A stretch of 64,000 nt of DNA, taken from the NCBI RefSeq assembly GCF_032854445.1, contig NC_088295.1, forward strand, positions 52,371,249 to 52,435,248. Reading direction: 5' to 3'. The stretch is from Liolophura sinensis. Taxonomy: Eukaryota; Mollusca; Polyplacophora; Chitonida; Chitonidae. The notes below the pieces were generated by a model. That model ran no database searches, was not told the DNA's origin, and worked only from the letters and a program-made list of their open reading frames with translations. Positions 61,855 through 64,000 of this stretch are shown here, in pieces. Every line of letters starts with the position of its first letter. The stretch's first letter is position 1. Both the position numbers and the translations under genes were made by a program.

Positions 61855-64000
61855 TATTATTTAATGTAACTTTCACCTTTGAACGGTAAGATTTAATGCA
61901 ACGCTGTTTGACGCTCATTCAGCCCGCCTAATTGCATAGCAGGCCATTGTTATACTTACTTCTTATGCGGGCGTAACCGCCATTCTCGTGGTGCCTGTCC
62001 CGCCCTTTACCAGTGATTCGAACACAGTTTCCGCTGAAAGGTAACTGGCGATGTTCAGTGGTTTTCTCCAGGCTGTGTCCTGTTTCTTCTGCCCTGTTTC
62101 TCCTGTCCTGTTCCTGTCCTGTTTTTTCTGTCCTGTTTTTTTCTGTTCTGTTCTCCTCTCCTGTTTCTACTGTCCTGTTCCTTCTGTCTTGTTCTCGTGT
62201 CCTGTTTCTCGTGTCCTGTTTCTTCTGCCCTGTTCTCCTGTCCTATTTCTCCTGTCCTATTCTCCTGTCCTGTTTCTCCTGTCCTGTTTCTTCTGTCCTG
62301 TTTCTTCTGTCCTGTTCTCGTGTCCTGTTTCTTCTGTCCGGTTCTCGTGTCCTGTTTCTCCTGCCCTGTTTCTCCTGTCCTGTTTCTTCTGTCCTGTTCT
62401 GTTTCTCCTGTCCTGTTTCTTCCACTAATACACCTGATCGCGGTCACATTAGTAAAATATTTTTTGTACCGCGCTAATACACAGTCAAATAAGTAAATAC
62501 TTACTAGATCCCGTGTCATATTTCACCTTGAATGTTTAAAAGGACACTGACTTTTGTATCCCCGCAGTGGTTGTCTCTGGATAGGTTGTATCAGGGAATG
62601 TTGAGGGTCGGGACTCAAATGAGGCCTGCACAGTTTTACAAACTTCTGAACACCCGTTGAAATGGAAAGGAATGATGGTCGTCAAAATAATTTAGACTGT
62701 GATGTGAATTATGAAACGTTGAACATGTTCAAGAGCCATGGTTTGTGTAGGGTCCAGCTGATAAGCTGCTTACTCTATCCCGCGGTTAGTTGCGGGCCGT
62801 GTGCTAATTATTGAATAGAGATGACCTTTCAGATGACCTTTCAAACAACATTTAGTGTGTCACGCAAAACACCGGCCGGTACGTTTACACCCCACACCCC
62901 ACCTCCCCGAGTAGTATGAGTTCATACTGTCTATGTCTACAAATAGAAGAACTTGAGTCTACTTGTTAGATTTGCTTTTTATGATTTATATAAAAGTGAA
63001 CTATCGAAATTTCCTTCTGATATAAACCTGTTACTTCGCACAGTATAAAGATATCTCTTATGTTTTTACATTTGTGATATTTTACATCCAGACGCCTTGA
63101 CGTGGGAAAAGAAACACTTGCTTCAGTCTCATCGGTATGACGCCATAATACGTGTGTAGTAAAGTGTTACATTTCTATGTCACGCAACAATGAGAGACGA
63201 CGTTATACATACGCAGCTTTGAAATATCTAGGTCAACTGCAACGGCCTAAGCTTGTCGTTGATTGGTGTAAAGTGCGTGACCTCTGTGGGGGGAGGGAAA
63301 AGGAACGGTAACATGAAATATGCCGTTTTGTGCTCCAGTTTCTTAATTTTTTTTTCGAACCTTGTCAAATCTGACTCGGCAACAAGGTTAAGCGGCATCG
63401 GGTTACACAACAAACACCGCTACCGAGGTGTTAAACCCTTAAGCAGTGTCGGAAATAGGTCGATGCCAGACGCTGGAACAGTCCTTTCCAACGTTGCTTG
63501 AAACTGCTGTAAGTACCAGTGTGCTGTATGTTTCTTAATCAGAGTAGATGCCGCAAGAGCGTATACGCTCGCGATGGCTATTGAACCGTTCGAATAGAAA
63601 TAAAGCTCGCGCAGGGTCCGTTTGTATGGTTACACCTTTAACACGCCATCTGAGGTAAAGGATCCTTTGCAACTAGATTGGAAATCGTTCAGCAGTGAGG
63701 GCACGATTTAGAGCAATAGTGAAGTGTAATTTGTGTCATGCCGAAAAACAAGTAAAACTTACCGAAATATGAAGCACAATTACTGAAGAACATGTGTGTG
63801 AAAAATTGGAGTTGTGCGATTTATACTTTTTGTTTTGTCAAAAGACAAGTAGGGTCAAAAGCAGATTTTGATGTTTTAAGGCGTTTTCCTGCGGGAATTC
63901 TCTTCAAAATAAAAATGCGATTACGTGAATCAAATCATTTCCACATATTTGATGTCTAGTAAGAGAGTAAGCTATAACGAAGTATCGTGTTGGTTCACCC
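61855..64000. other. Distal intergenic stretch
   Basis: Apart from the SINE-embedded minisatellite at 62030-62500, no gene, RNA or complete element was recognised. Open frames near 63250 have no recognisable motif. Confidence 0.45.
62030..62500 (+). repeat. Pyrimidine-rich minisatellite inside a decayed SINE
   Basis: About 370 bases (62060-62430) of irregular 9-12-bp units built from tcctgtttct, ctgtcctgtt and ctcgtgtcctg. The left flank, ctggcgatgttcagtggttt tctccaggctgtg, resembles the SINE family A middle domain. The right flank, gtaaaatattttttgtaccg followed by cacagtcaaataagtaaata, is a decayed SINE tail. The long open frames on both strands are by-products of the repeat. Confidence 0.8.

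Noticed and set aside
62013-62519. Open frames of 154 codons on both strands with Cys/Phe/Ser or Gln/Thr/Arg repeats
   Set aside because: They are by-products of a pyrimidine-rich minisatellite and overlap each other on both strands; no start context or splice evidence.

Overview
This window is nuclear DNA from an animal. It has long AT-rich introns with GT-AG borders, tRNA-derived SINEs, inverted-repeat DNA transposons and minisatellites. The SINE families and the abundance of short 'acatgta' words suggest a lophotrochozoan, most likely a mollusc, but no species can be named. All three recognisable genes lie on the + strand and were assembled by hand from splice sites, reading phase and protein similarity.

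(1) 1186-12444: ribosomal protein L13a (RPL13A), seven exons, 203 residues, with a pyrimidine-tract (TOP) start. Its introns carry box C/D snoRNAs: three copies of a U33 (SNORD33) homologue, one clear U34 (SNORD34) homologue and one further U34-like candidate. In mammals U32-U35 also sit in RPL13A introns, so host gene and guests have stayed together. Intron 4 (4.4 kb) also holds three SINEs and a DIRS-like retroelement fragment.

(2) 16429-35216: UBE2J1, the tail-anchored ubiquitin-conjugating enzyme of ER-associated degradation. Seven exons are visible (about 322 residues, catalytic Cys91). The last visible exon runs into a 200-N gap, and the membrane anchor is not seen. Its introns hold three large minisatellites (periods 95, 97 and 41 bp), SINEs and at least three inverted-repeat elements. 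NRF1-like motifs and a TCTCGCGAGA palindrome lie upstream.

(3) 35217-37240: the gap, then remnants of mobile-element-type genes: a broken YqaJ-like nuclease on the - strand and an exon resembling the N-terminus of 'P2X7-like' proteins, interrupted by a stop.

(4) 37921-55764: a Regnase/N4BP1-family endoribonuclease, six exons, 961 residues. It has a KH-like N-terminus, a UBA-like segment, a NYN/PIN RNase domain with its acidic residues intact, a CCCH zinc finger and the Regnase C-terminal segment. Its 7.9-kb intron 2 contains a nearly identical 1.6-kb tandem duplication.

(5) 55765-64000: 3' UTR, a short tandem repeat, a full-length SINE, a decayed Tc1/mariner element with both inverted ends (60720-61852) and a minisatellite grown inside a SINE (62060-62430). 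No further gene is visible.

The strongest leads are the snoRNA set in RPL13A, the combined KH/UBA/NYN/CCCH architecture, and the minisatellite that appears to derive from the start of UBE2J1 intron 2.
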